Source: Methylorubrum extorquens
GTDB lineage: Bacteria; Pseudomonadota; Alphaproteobacteria; Rhizobiales; Beijerinckiaceae
Direction: 5' to 3'
NCBI GenBank assembly: GCA_019695455.1
Contig: JAEUAC010000163.1
Coordinates: 1 to 14,924 of the forward strand
DNA: 14,924 nt
Part shown: in pieces, positions 1-8,293 of the stretch
Position numbering within the stretch: position 1 is the stretch's first letter
How the letters are laid out: each line of letters starts with the position of its first letter
Notes under the pieces: model-generated
Databases searched by the model: none
The model's input: the letters and a program-made list of their open reading frames with translations, nothing else
What the model was told of the DNA's origin: nothing
Translations under genes and position numbers: made by a program

Positions 1-427
1 CCCGAGCACATGCGGTCCGGATCGTCCGGCCGTCGCCGGGCGTGTTCCTCAGGCTCCGCCGCCATTCCGACGCGCTCGGCCTACCGTGCTCAGCGAGCGA
101 CGATCGGCCCAGCACGGCCGTGCGAACCGTCGACGCGCTCCTCGACCGACGCCGAACCGCGGCGCTGATCCGGCCGGACGTCCGTCGGGGTCCGGCCGAC
201 AGCATCGGCGCAGTCCCGCCGTGTCACCGATCGACGACAGATGAGTCGCCACGCCGACATCGCGCATCCGTGCAGTCTTGTGCGATGCGCGCTACTTCGA
301 AAGATTGACTCTATTGCCTGCGTGACCGTTTTCAAGAATCGAACTCTGTTCGAACATCGACATACACCCACCTGAACCGATCGGGGGTCTGACGAGTACT
401 CCTGCCGTCCTAACCCGGAGTTCTCCC
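1..427. other. Upstream region without a convincing gene
   Basis: I see no credible gene here. The open frames on both strands are short, arginine-rich, mutually overlapping and match no family I recognise. The last 140 bases are visibly less GC-rich than the rest and lead into the RTX gene at 428, so they probably carry its promoter. A TTGACT at 305-310 could be a -35 box, but the hexamer 17 bases downstream (GTTTTC) is a poor -10. A perfect inverted repeat, TCGAAC-TCT-GTTCGA, lies at 339-353 and could bind a regulator. Both regulatory readings are tentative. Confidence 0.4.
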
Positions 428-1678
428 ATGGCACTGCTCTCGGTAAACCTCGGCCTGAACGGTACGCTGATCGACCTCGGCATCTTTCCAGGACTGAGAC
501 ACCTGGCGACCGTCGACGGACAGCTCGTCCTGCTCGGCAACAATGGTGCGATCATCGAGGTTCTCGGCTCGGATCTCTCGATCCAGGTCGCGGATCTGGT
601 GGACCAGGGCGGCGTGTCGCGGCCGGTCCTGGATCTCGGCATCGATCTCGACGGCGGGCGGCTCATCGCGTTCGATGGACAGCTGCATGTCCTGAACGGT
701 GCCGGCGACGTCGTCGCGACCGACCTCAGCCTGACCCTGGGGACGGCCGGCAACGACGTTCTCTCGGCAGCGGTCGGCACGGTCGGCGCGCTGCTCGGAC
801 TCGGCGGGAACGACCGCATCGAGGGCCGCGCCGGGGACGATGTCGCAAGCGGCGGCGACGGCGACGATGCCATCGACGGCGCGGGCGGGAACGACACGCT
901 GCAGGGTGGCGCCGGCAACGACACCATCTCGGGGGGCGACGGCGACGACGTCGTGATGGGCGGGGCCGGGAACGACTTCCTCGCCGGCGGACGCGGCGCC
1001 GACACGTTCATCATCCGGCCTGGCGAAGGCAGCGACATCATCGGCGACTTCCGTGTGACCGACGGCGACCGCCTCGCCCTCGCCGGCCAGAGCTACGCCT
1101 TCCATCAGGACGCGAACGGAACGATCCTCGATCTCTCCGGCGGCGGCCGGATCACGCTGCTGGACGTCGCCGTCTACGAGCCCTCCTCCGCCAGCGGCGG
1201 CAGCCTCGTCGCCCAGAGCGACACGTTCCGGTTCTTCGACATGCGGGAGGGCGGGCATTTCTACACGACGAGCGTCACCGAGCGCGACCACGTCGTCGCC
1301 ACCAGGCCGGACCTCGCCTACGAGGGAACAAGCTTCGGAAGCTTCGCAGATGGACGCTTCCCGGGCGCGTCTCCCGTGTTCCGCTTCTTCGACACGAAGG
1401 AGGGTGGCCACTTCTACACGATCTCGGCTGTGGAGCGGGATCATGTCCTCGCCACGCGGCCGGACCTCCGGTTCGAGGGGACGGCCTTCTACGAGTTCAC
1501 CGAGTCGCAGGGCGCGAACACCGATGCCGTGTTCCGCTTCTTCGACACCAAGGAGGGCGGCCACTTCTACACGACGTCGGAGGTGGAGCGGGACACGGTC
1601 ATGGCGACGTTGCCGCATCTGACCTACGAAGGGGTCGCCTTCTACGCCCCGCACGACGACGTCGGCTTCGTGGTCTGA
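428..1678 (+). CDS. RTX calcium-binding protein with C-terminal DUF5648-type repeats
   Basis: This 416-residue protein is probably secreted and folds on binding calcium outside the cell. Residues 1-104 are hydrophobic and strand-like, with no cleavable signal peptide. Residues 105-194 hold about eight RTX nonapeptides of the GGxGxDxUx kind (GGNDTLQGG, GAGNDTISGG, GDGDDVVMGG). Residues 267-405 hold three 37-residue units starting FRFFD and containing EGGHFYT, matching the DUF5648 type of repeat; their function is unknown. The end is hydrophobic (GFVV), as in many type I secretion substrates. The ATG at 428 has GGAG at 417-420, a good ribosome binding site. No type I exporter (ABC protein, HlyD or TolC) is in the window, so the exporter must be elsewhere. 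The RTX call is firm; secretion route and role are inference. Confidence 0.9.
   Translation: MALLSVNLGLNGTLIDLGIFPGLRHLATVDGQLVLLGNNGAIIEVLGSDLSIQVADLVDQGGVSRPVLDLGIDLDGGRLIAFDGQLHVLNGAGDVVATDLSLTLGTAGNDVLSAAVGTVGALLGLGGNDRIEGRAGDDVASGGDGDDAIDGAGGNDTLQGGAGNDTISGGDGDDVVMGGAGNDFLAGGRGADTFIIRPGEGSDIIGDFRVTDGDRLALAGQSYAFHQDANGTILDLSGGGRITLLDVAVYEPSSASGGSLVAQSDTFRFFDMREGGHFYTTSVTERDHVVATRPDLAYEGTSFGSFADGRFPGASPVFRFFDTKEGGHFYTISAVERDHVLATRPDLRFEGTAFYEFTESQGANTDAVFRFFDTKEGGHFYTTSEVERDTVMATLPHLTYEGVAFYAPHDDVGFVV
740..1009 (+). repeat. RTX nonapeptide tandem repeats (within the CDS)
   Basis: Tandem glycine- and aspartate-rich nonapeptides, about eight units covering residues 105-194 of the RTX protein. 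Such repeats form a calcium-loaded parallel beta-roll. Several units have the complete GGxGND or GGDGDD calcium-binding signature; the first (GTAGND) and last (GRGAD) are degenerate. Confidence 0.85.
1226..1642 (+). repeat. Three DUF5648-type repeats with a 153-bp period
   Basis: Three 37-residue units begin at residues 267, 318 and 369, exactly 51 residues (153 bp) apart, separated by 14-residue linkers unrelated in sequence. The constant features are FRFFD, EGGHFYT, ERD, AT.P.L and EG..F. Units 2 and 3 (1379-1489 and 1532-1642) are also very alike as DNA, with only scattered third-position changes over the first 30 bases. That points to a recent duplication of one unit. Confidence 0.85.
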
Positions 1679-1697
1679 TCCGGCGAGGCACGTCGAC

Positions 1698-1735
1698 GCG
1701 ATCCTGGCGGCACCGATGGTCGCTGCCAGGATCGC
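1698..1735 (+). terminator. Hairpin after the RTX gene
   Basis: A perfect 11-bp inverted repeat, GCGATCCTGGC (1698-1708) and GCCAGGATCGC (1725-1735), starts 20 bases after the RTX stop codon. The 16-base loop can form a further inner stem (ACC-GAT-GGT, 1712-1720). No T-run follows, so it may be a T-less terminator or a 3' stabilising hairpin. The position right after a gene favours transcription termination. Confidence 0.6.
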
Positions 1736-1889
1736 GCTCCGTCTTGGAGGGCGATGAGCCTTGCCGCCACTCCCGGGAGAGACGTCGCCAGAGACGCGCG
1801 AGAGGCCCGGGACCACCGTCCCCTCCCCTCACGTCCGGCGCCGTCGATCTCCGCTACCGCCCGGCGGTCCGAACCGCTAGCGTTCCGCC

Positions 1890-2072
1890 ATGCCCAGCGA
1901 ACCGATCCTTCACGACACCGCGGCGACCGGCGCGACGGCCGAGCTCCGGGCCGGCACGATGGCCGCCCGGAGCAGGACGGACGTGCCCTTCATGGCGGCG
2001 GTGGGCGCCATGGTCATCGGCATCCTGCTGGCCGTCGCGGCGATCATCGGCGCCGCCCGATCGCGTCGCTGA
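1890..2072 (+). CDS. Small single-span membrane protein
   Basis: A 60-residue open frame of unknown function. Residues 1-30 are polar, with a basic RSR at about 28-30. Residues 33-55 form one strongly hydrophobic segment (PFMAAVGAMVIGILLAVAA), followed by the basic tail RSRR. By the positive-inside rule the short C-terminal tail is probably cytoplasmic. No good Shine-Dalgarno sequence precedes the ATG, which weakens the call. In favour are the clear membrane segment and its placement, ending just before a hairpin that separates it from the convergent DUF2059 gene. I do not recognise a family. Confidence 0.5.
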   Translation: MPSEPILHDTAATGATAELRAGTMAARSRTDVPFMAAVGAMVIGILLAVAAIIGAARSRR

Positions 2073-2081
2073 CGGGCCGGT

Positions 2082-2110
2082 GGCCGGCGCGGCGGCTTGG
2101 CCGCCCGGCC
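2082..2110. terminator. Hairpin between convergent genes
   Basis: GGCGGC (2091-2096) and GCCGCC (2100-2105) pair around a TTG loop. They are flanked by GGCCG (2082-2086) and CGGCC (2106-2110), which can extend the stem across a four-base bulge. It lies between the stop of the plus-strand small gene (2072) and the stop of the minus-strand DUF2059 gene (2116), where a shared bidirectional terminator is expected. It has no T-run on either strand. Confidence 0.45.
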
Positions 2111-2115
2111 TGCCG

Positions 2116-2622
2116 TCACTTGGCCCAGCCGTGCGCCTTGATGGCCGTCCCCAGCTTCGCCTGCATCTCGGGGGCGATCCCCTGCATCCAGGCCGTCGTG
2201 GAGGCGAGCTGCGCCTGAGCGAGACGGGGCTGGGCCGCCACGAAGCTGCGCCCCGCCGGCGTGTCGTAGAAGGCGGCCAGGGCCTTGAGGTCCGACACGG
2301 ACAGCACGGAAGCGTAGGATTTGGCCTGGCTGTCGAGGAGCGCGTCGTAGTTCGCCGTCAGCGTCGGCAGGATCACCTCCTTCACGAGCACCTGCGCCCG
2401 GTCCGGCTCGCGGACGCCCATCTGCTGGACCAGCGGCACCATCGGGGCCGCCATGGAGGCGAGCAGGGCCGTCCGGTCGGGCTGCATCTTCGTGATCACG
2501 TCGCGGGCCGCGGCCAGCGTCGCGGCATCCTGGGCCTCTGCAGGGCGACCGAACCCCATCGCGCCGGCGAACAGGCCGAGAGCCAGCATCGACGACCGCG
2601 TCGATCGGTGAAGGTCGAGCAT
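2116..2622 (-). CDS. DUF2059 domain periplasmic protein
   Basis: A 168-residue exported protein. Residues 1-30 look like a Sec signal peptide: a basic start, a hydrophobic core (MLALGLFAGAMGF) and a likely cleavage site after AEA near residue 30. The mature part is helical. It contains the DUF2059 hallmark LKALAAFYDTPAGRSF, in which a helix ends in the FY.TPAG turn, followed by a Q-P-rich helix. The family is common in Proteobacteria and its biochemical role is not established. The first methionine was chosen; Met12 (SSMLALG) is an alternative that would still leave a signal peptide. Family assignment is firm, function unknown. Confidence 0.82.
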   Translation of the reverse strand: MLDLHRSTRSSMLALGLFAGAMGFGRPAEAQDAATLAAARDVITKMQPDRTALLASMAAPMVPLVQQMGVREPDRAQVLVKEVILPTLTANYDALLDSQAKSYASVLSVSDLKALAAFYDTPAGRSFVAAQPRLAQAQLASTTAWMQGIAPEMQAKLGTAIKAHGWAK

Positions 2623-2726
2623 TCAGAACCTCTGGTGTTGAGAACCGCGGAAGCGTCCAGAGCACGCCGCCCGACCGGTCGCAACCGACGGCGTCGCGCT
2701 CGAGCGACCGCGGCGCGGCCGCCCCC

Positions 2727-2924
2727 CTAGTTCCTCTTGAGACCCCGCATGCCGGTCTGGACCTTCTTCACCGAGGCGCGATCGTAGGTCGGGATCGAGG
2801 CCCGCGCCTCCGAGACGTTCGGTGCCGACTTGCCACCCATGCGGGTCGGACCGTCGGTCTCGGCCGCGCCCTTCCGCTGCACGGCGGCGGCGAGGTCGTC
2901 GTGGCCTTGCTTGTCTTTGCTCAT
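2727..2924 (-). CDS. Small hydrophilic protein of unknown function
   Basis: A 65-residue basic protein starting MSKDKQGHDDLAAAVQRK and ending GMRGLKRN. It has no membrane segment, no cysteines and no motif I recognise; the middle (GPTRMGGKSAPNVSEARAS) looks disordered. The ATG has GAGGA a few bases upstream (within 2929-2934), a usable ribosome binding site. It lies 120 bases after the GldA-type gene on the same strand and could be read from its own promoter or by read-through. The composition is reminiscent of small stress-related proteins in this group, but I cannot assign a role. Confidence 0.6.
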   Translation of the reverse strand: MSKDKQGHDDLAAAVQRKGAAETDGPTRMGGKSAPNVSEARASIPTYDRASVKKVQTGMRGLKRN

Positions 2925-3044
2925 CTCGTCCTCGGATCTGTTGCGGACACCGTCGCGGATCGACGTCCCCCCGGCGCCTCGCGTCGCGATCCGACATCGA
3001 GCCCACCCTGTCCGGACGCGTGCCCCATCCCTCGAGGTCGAAAC

Positions 3045-4115
3045 CTAGGGCTGCGCCTCGACCCGCCGCATCGCGTCGGCGATGCTCGCTTCCGTGGCCG
3101 GCTCGGTCAGGTGACGCATGTGGGGCGCGGCGAGCGTCGGCCGTGCGATCATCAGGTAGTCGGCCGCACCCGGATCGACAAGGCCGAAATCGGCCAGCCG
3201 GCAGGGCAGGCCGCAGGATCGCGCGAAGGCGGCCACGTCGGCGAGGTCGACGCCGGCCGGGCGCTCGTGCGCGATCTGCACCAGGGTGCCGTAGGCGACG
3301 AGCTCGCCGTGGAGGGCTCCCGCGAGCTCCGGATGCGCCGTCAGGCCCCGCGTGAGAGAGTGGGCGAGCGACAATCCGCCGGATTCGAAACCGAGACCCG
3401 ACAGGAGCACGGCGGCCTCGACGACGTTCTCGAGCGCCTCGTCGGGGCTGCCGCGATCGCAGGCGGCGAGCGCCGCCACGCCGTCGCGCCGGACGGTCGC
3501 GTAGCAGGCATCCGCGAGGGCGAGCGCCGCGATCGGCGTGCGTCCGCCGAAGAAGTTCAGGCCGCCGGCCGTCGCGCAGGCCCGCGCCTCGAAGGTCTTC
3601 GACATGCAGTCGCCGATGCCGGCGGCGAGCAGGCGCCGCGGCGCCCGGGCGATGATGTCCGTGTCGACCAGGACCACGTCCGGGTTGCCGTCCAGCATGT
3701 CGACGCCGACGATCGCGTGCCCGTCGTCGTAGACCACGATGAGGCGGCTGGTCGGCGCGTCGTTGGACGCGACGGTCGGCACGACGGCGAGCGGACACCC
3801 GATCCGCTTCGCGACGCCCTTGCCGGCGTCGATCGCCTTGCCGCCGCCCATGGCGACGATCACGTCGGCCCCGAGCGAGCGGGCCTCCGCGGAGAGCCTG
3901 TCGATTTCGGCATGCGTGATCTCGCCGCCGAAGCGCAGGACGGGCGCCTCGGCGAGGGGCGGCCCCTCCCGATCGAGGGCGACCGGATCGGCCACGACCA
4001 CCGGCCTGCCGCCGAGCGGCGCCACGATCGCGGGCAGGTCCGCCAGCGCGCCCGGGCCCTGGATGTAGCGCCGGGGCGCTCCGAGAATGCGCAGGGTCAC
4101 GGCATGGTCTCCCAT
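3045..4115 (-). CDS. gldA: GldA-type glycerol/polyol dehydrogenase (iron-containing ADH superfamily)
   Basis: A 356-residue NAD-dependent, metal-containing dehydrogenase that would interconvert a polyol such as glycerol with its ketone (dihydroxyacetone) in the cytoplasm. Visible are the start PRRYIQGPGAL (GldA has GKYIQG), the nucleotide loop MGGGKAID (89-96), PTVASNDAPTS (113-123), AAGIGD (164-169) and GFESGGLSLAH (242-252). The expected metal ligands are present: Asp169, His252 and His269 (in LHGE). The length is normal for the family. The ATG overlaps the upstream permease stop as TGATG; the GTG at 4100 (codon 6), with GGGAG 8 bases before it, is an alternative start. It is the last gene of the transport and catabolic operon. 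The true substrate may be a longer polyol or a diol; glycerol-1-phosphate dehydrogenase is less likely because the similarity to GldA is close throughout. Confidence 0.88.
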   Translation of the reverse strand: MGDHAVTLRILGAPRRYIQGPGALADLPAIVAPLGGRPVVVADPVALDREGPPLAEAPVLRFGGEITHAEIDRLSAEARSLGADVIVAMGGGKAIDAGKGVAKRIGCPLAVVPTVASNDAPTSRLIVVYDDGHAIVGVDMLDGNPDVVLVDTDIIARAPRRLLAAGIGDCMSKTFEARACATAGGLNFFGGRTPIAALALADACYATVRRDGVAALAACDRGSPDEALENVVEAAVLLSGLGFESGGLSLAHSLTRGLTAHPELAGALHGELVAYGTLVQIAHERPAGVDLADVAAFARSCGLPCRLADFGLVDPGAADYLMIARPTLAAPHMRHLTEPATEASIADAMRRVEAQP

Positions 4116-4942
4116 CAGCCTTTGGTGGCGCCTGCCGCGAGGCCCTGGATGAAGTAGCGCGACAGGAGCGTGAACATGAGGAACAGCGGCAGCGCGATGA
4201 GGGTCGCGCCCGCCATCACCTCGCCCCAGCGCAGCTCGAACGACCCGACCATGGAGGCGAGGCCGACGGGCAGCGTCTTCTGCGTGTCGGACGAGATCAT
4301 CACCAAGGCGTAGGCGTAGTCGGTCCAGGACAGGAGGAACGAGAACACGGCGACCGTGACGATCCCGGGCAGGGACAGGGGCAGGACCACCCGCAGGAAG
4401 GAGCCGAGCCGCGTGCAGCCGTCCACCATGGCGGCCTCCTCCAGTTCGAACGGCATCGACTTGAAGAAGCCCCAGAGCAGCCAGACGCCGAGCGGCAGCG
4501 TCAGCGTGCAATGCGCGATGACGAGCGAGAACAGGCTGTCCGCGAGGCCCAGCCAGACGAAGATCCCGTAGAGCGGGATCGCGAGCAGCATCGGCGGGAA
4601 CATGTAGGCGTAGAGCATCGAGCCGATGATCAGCATCTTGAACGGCACGCGGAAGCGCGTGACCGCGTAGGCGATGATGACGGAGGCCACGAGCGTGATG
4701 GCCACGACCGTGAGCGCGACGACGATCGAGTTGCGGAACTGCTGCGGATAATCCGTCACCTCGAGGAGGTTGCGGTAGCTCTCCAGCGACACCGTGCGCG
4801 GCCAGAGCGTCGGGCGGGCGAACAGTTCCTGCGGCGTCCGCAGGCTCGAGACGATCATCCAGTAGATCGGGAAGAAGGACCAGGCGACGATGCCGAGGGC
4901 CGCGAGGCCGATGCCGATCCTCTGGGGGGCGGAGCGCCGCAT
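4115..4942 (-). CDS. ABC transporter permease, MalG type (CUT1 family)
   Basis: A 275-residue inner-membrane subunit with about six membrane segments. The first is at about residues 10-30 (ALGIVAWSFFPIYWMIVSS), the usual MalG-type N terminus, followed by a periplasmic stretch with LARPTLWP-like features. The EAA loop that docks on the ATPase is at 169-190 (EEAAMVDGCTRLGSFLRVVL). The family normally has 270-290 residues. The start chosen is the ATG at 4942, which overlaps the stop of the partner permease as TGATG and has GAGGAGAA six bases upstream. Frames extending further upstream have no support. It forms the channel with the neighbouring MalF-type protein. Confidence 0.93.
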   Translation of the reverse strand: MRRSAPQRIGIGLAALGIVAWSFFPIYWMIVSSLRTPQELFARPTLWPRTVSLESYRNLLEVTDYPQQFRNSIVVALTVVAITLVASVIIAYAVTRFRVPFKMLIIGSMLYAYMFPPMLLAIPLYGIFVWLGLADSLFSLVIAHCTLTLPLGVWLLWGFFKSMPFELEEAAMVDGCTRLGSFLRVVLPLSLPGIVTVAVFSFLLSWTDYAYALVMISSDTQKTLPVGLASMVGSFELRWGEVMAGATLIALPLFLMFTLLSRYFIQGLAAGATKG

Positions 4943-5811
4943 CAGCGCTTCTCCTCGAGCGGGAACAGCCGGATGTAGATCGTGACGATGGTCATGAGGA
5001 TCAGGAACGACACGGTCGCGACCGCCGCCCCGCCGCCGACGTCGAACTGCGAGAAGGCGCGCTTGTAGGCGAGGATCGGCAGGTGCTCCGTCGCGCCGAG
5101 CGGACCTCCTCGCGTGAGCAGCCAGATCACGTCGAACTTGTTGAACATCCACACGGCCCGCAGCAGCACGACGACCGTCAGCACCGGCTTCAGCTGCGGC
5201 AGCGTCACGTGCAGGAAGCGCGAGACGGGTCCCGCGCCGTCGACCTTCGCGGCCTCGTAGAGCGCCGGCGGGATCGTCTGCAGGCCCGCCAGGACGCAGA
5301 TCGTGACGAACGGCGTCCAGAGCCACACGGAGGCGAGGACCACGGAGGCCCGCGCCGTCGCGGGCTGCTCGAACCACGGGATGGTGCCGAGGCCGAGATC
5401 GCGCGCCAGCACCGTCAGGAGGCCGACGGACCCGTCGGCGAGCCACTGGAACGTGAGGGCGACCACGACGGTCGGCAGGAGATACGGCAGCGTCGCGAGC
5501 CCACGGACGAGCCGTTGGCCGAAGAAGGGCTGGTTCAGCACCATCGCGAACGCGATGCCGATGACGACCTGCAGGACGATGGAGGCGACGGCGTAGATGA
5601 CGCCGTTGCCCATGGCGCGCCAGAAATCCGCCTCCTGCACGACCCGGACGTAGTTGCCGAGCCCGACGAAGCGCGGCTCCGCGATGAAGGACGAGGCCTG
5701 GTGCAGCGACAGCCAGAGCGCGTTCAGGACGGGTCCGCCCACGAACAGCGCCGTCAGGGCGATGCCGCTCCAGAAGAAGGCCCAGATGACCCAGTCGTGG
5801 CGTGAACGCAT
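4942..5811 (-). CDS. ABC transporter permease, MalF type (CUT1 family)
   Basis: A 289-residue inner-membrane permease, partner of the MalG-type protein. Hydrophobic segments are visible at about 9-30, 70-93, 105-125, 155-178, 208-222 and 262-282. The EAA loop is at about 186-206 (EAAKVDGAGPVSRFLHVTLP). The GNYVRV motif near residue 52 is typical of UgpA/MalF-like sugar permeases. The ATG at 5811 is the first in frame after the binding-protein stop. It has no Shine-Dalgarno sequence at the normal distance: a hairpin occupies that place, with a GAGGGA just beyond it. Translation may therefore be limited or depend on RNA folding. The final residues overlap the next start, implying coupled translation with the second permease. 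Confidence 0.93.
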   Translation of the reverse strand: MRSRHDWVIWAFFWSGIALTALFVGGPVLNALWLSLHQASSFIAEPRFVGLGNYVRVVQEADFWRAMGNGVIYAVASIVLQVVIGIAFAMVLNQPFFGQRLVRGLATLPYLLPTVVVALTFQWLADGSVGLLTVLARDLGLGTIPWFEQPATARASVVLASVWLWTPFVTICVLAGLQTIPPALYEAAKVDGAGPVSRFLHVTLPQLKPVLTVVVLLRAVWMFNKFDVIWLLTRGGPLGATEHLPILAYKRAFSQFDVGGGAAVATVSFLILMTIVTIYIRLFPLEEKR

Positions 5812-5819
5812 GGGTTCAG

Positions 5820-5839
5820 GGGCGGGCCTTGGCCCGCCC
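5820..5839 (-). promoter_or_regulatory. Intergenic stem-loop between binding-protein and permease genes
   Basis: On the minus strand GGGCGGGC pairs perfectly with GCCCGCCC around a CAAG loop. It lies in the 63-base gap after the solute-binding protein, 8 bases before the permease ATG. Stem-loops in this position often protect the upstream message, so that more binding protein than permease is made. No T-run follows, so it is not a classical terminator. A purine-rich GAGGGA (5840-5845) sits just 5' of the stem. Confidence 0.6.
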
Positions 5840-5874
5840 TCCCTCGGTGCCGTCGCGGAGCATCGGTCCCGCGC

Positions 5875-7194
5875 TCAGGCGATGACGCGGTTCATCTTTG
5901 CCACGGCCTCCTCGACGCAGGCGTCCGAGGCCATGTTCCGCAGCACCTTGTTCTGGATCATCTCGGGAATCAGGAACGATTCGAACACCTTGGCCGGACG
6001 CAGGTCCGGCGCCGGACCCTCGGTGTCGATGGACCGGATGGTGATCTTCGGATCGTCCAGGAAGCCCTGCATGGTCTTCACGGCGGCGGCGTGCTTCTCG
6101 ATCAGCGGGTGCGCCCGCCAACGCGGATCGTCGTAGATGTCGAGCCGCGGCGGCTGGAAATGCAGCGGCGCCGAGTGGAGGAAGTTGATGTAGTGCGCGT
6201 CCGAGAACCATTCGAGGAAGCGCACCGCCTCCTCGGCCATGGGCGTCTTGCCGACCACCCAGCCGTCGTAGCCGTGATTGACGGCCGCGCCCTTCCCGGC
6301 GCTGTCCGGGTAGGGCATCATGCCGTACTTGTCCGCGAGCTGCGGCGCCCGCTGCTCCAGGATCTCGATCATGCGGCCGGCATAGGGCGCGTGCGTCGCC
6401 TGCCCCGACGAGAACGCCGCCGTGATCTGGCCGAAGCCGGCCTGGGTCATGCCGGGCGGCATGGTCTTGTAGAGGTCGGCGAAGAAATCGAGATAGGCTG
6501 CCGTCCGCTTCCTGTTCTCGTCGGTCGCGAAGGTGTTCTTCCAGGCGTCGTCGAAGAGGGAGACGCCCTCCGCCCACATGTAGGCGATGCTCATCCAGCT
6601 CGTCGCGTCGTTGCTGCCGATCGGCGTCGCCATGCCGAAGCGCTGGTTGCCGCCGTCCGACGACGACGTCCTCCGGCAATTCTCGAGCAGGCCGGCCCAG
6701 GTCGTCGGCACCTCGAGCTTCTGCGCCTCGTACAGGTCCTTGCGGTAAAACAGCCACGACAGATTGTAGTCGTACATGTACCAGTAATGCTGGCCGTTCA
6801 CGGGGAAGAGGATGCGCTTGCCCCACTTGTGCTTGTTGACGAGCTCCGTGATGGGCGTGAGCTGGCCTTCGTTGGCGAGCGTCAGCACGTGGGCGGCGAA
6901 GATGATGGTCGAGATGTCGTAGGGGCGACCGCCCTTGATGGCCGAGATCGTGCGCGTGTAGGCGTCGCCGGACGGCACGGTGTCGATCGTGACCTTGACG
7001 CCCTTCTCCTTCTCGTACTGGGCGGCGGCGACCCGCAGCGCCCGCACGGAATCGACGGCGGGCTCTGCGTTCAGGAAGCGGAGCTCCTTCGTCTGGGCGT
7101 GCACGGCCGGCATGGGGAAGGCCGTCGCGGCCGCGGCGCCCGCCCCGACGGTCAGGATCGCGCGGCGTGACGGGCCTTGGAACGTCTTGCTCAT
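5875..7194 (-). CDS. ABC transporter solute-binding protein, family 1, Tat-exported
   Basis: A 439-residue periplasmic binding protein that would capture the transported compound and deliver it to the two permeases. Residues 1-33 form a twin-arginine signal: SRRAIL (Arg10-Arg11), a mild hydrophobic stretch rich in alanine and glycine, and an AHA cleavage site near residue 33. The mature part has the family-1 pattern: an early strand ELRFLNAEP, a YEKEKGVKVTIDTVP segment, and TTWAGLLENCRR, which matches the usual P.TWDEL helix. Length is normal. AGGAGG at 7203-7208 gives a strong ribosome binding site and fixes the start. Several exposed aromatics (NGQHYWYMYDY, FLHSAPLHF) suit a carbohydrate ligand. 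The ligand itself cannot be predicted. It follows the ATPase gene after 29 bases. Confidence 0.93.
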   Translation of the reverse strand: MSKTFQGPSRRAILTVGAGAAAATAFPMPAVHAQTKELRFLNAEPAVDSVRALRVAAAQYEKEKGVKVTIDTVPSGDAYTRTISAIKGGRPYDISTIIFAAHVLTLANEGQLTPITELVNKHKWGKRILFPVNGQHYWYMYDYNLSWLFYRKDLYEAQKLEVPTTWAGLLENCRRTSSSDGGNQRFGMATPIGSNDATSWMSIAYMWAEGVSLFDDAWKNTFATDENRKRTAAYLDFFADLYKTMPPGMTQAGFGQITAAFSSGQATHAPYAGRMIEILEQRAPQLADKYGMMPYPDSAGKGAAVNHGYDGWVVGKTPMAEEAVRFLEWFSDAHYINFLHSAPLHFQPPRLDIYDDPRWRAHPLIEKHAAAVKTMQGFLDDPKITIRSIDTEGPAPDLRPAKVFESFLIPEMIQNKVLRNMASDACVEEAVAKMNRVIA

Positions 7195-7223
7195 CTGCGT
7201 TTCCTCCTGGTTTTTGTTTCGGT

Positions 7224-8291
<1,068 letters not shown>

Positions 8292-8293
8292 GC

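Noticed and set aside
42..434. Short open frames on both strands at the left edge
   Set aside because: Mutually overlapping, no ribosome binding site, no similarity I recognise, composition typical of random GC-rich sequence.
410..1816. Long minus-strand open frame opposite the RTX gene
   Set aside because: It is the mirror of a GC-rich gene with repeated codons. It has no recognisable domain, while the plus-strand frame has clear RTX and DUF5648-type repeats.
2956..2993. CGGATCG/CGATCCG inverted repeat as terminator of the operon
   Set aside because: Only 7 pairs with a 24-base loop and no T-run; too weak to call.
2901..4157. Long plus-strand open frame opposite the GldA-type gene
   Set aside because: Arginine-, glycine- and aspartate-rich antisense shadow with no family match; the minus strand has full GldA motifs.
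4115..4511. N-terminal extension of the GldA-type frame
   Set aside because: It would overlap the permease gene by about 400 bases. The true start is fixed by the TGATG junction and the family's usual length.
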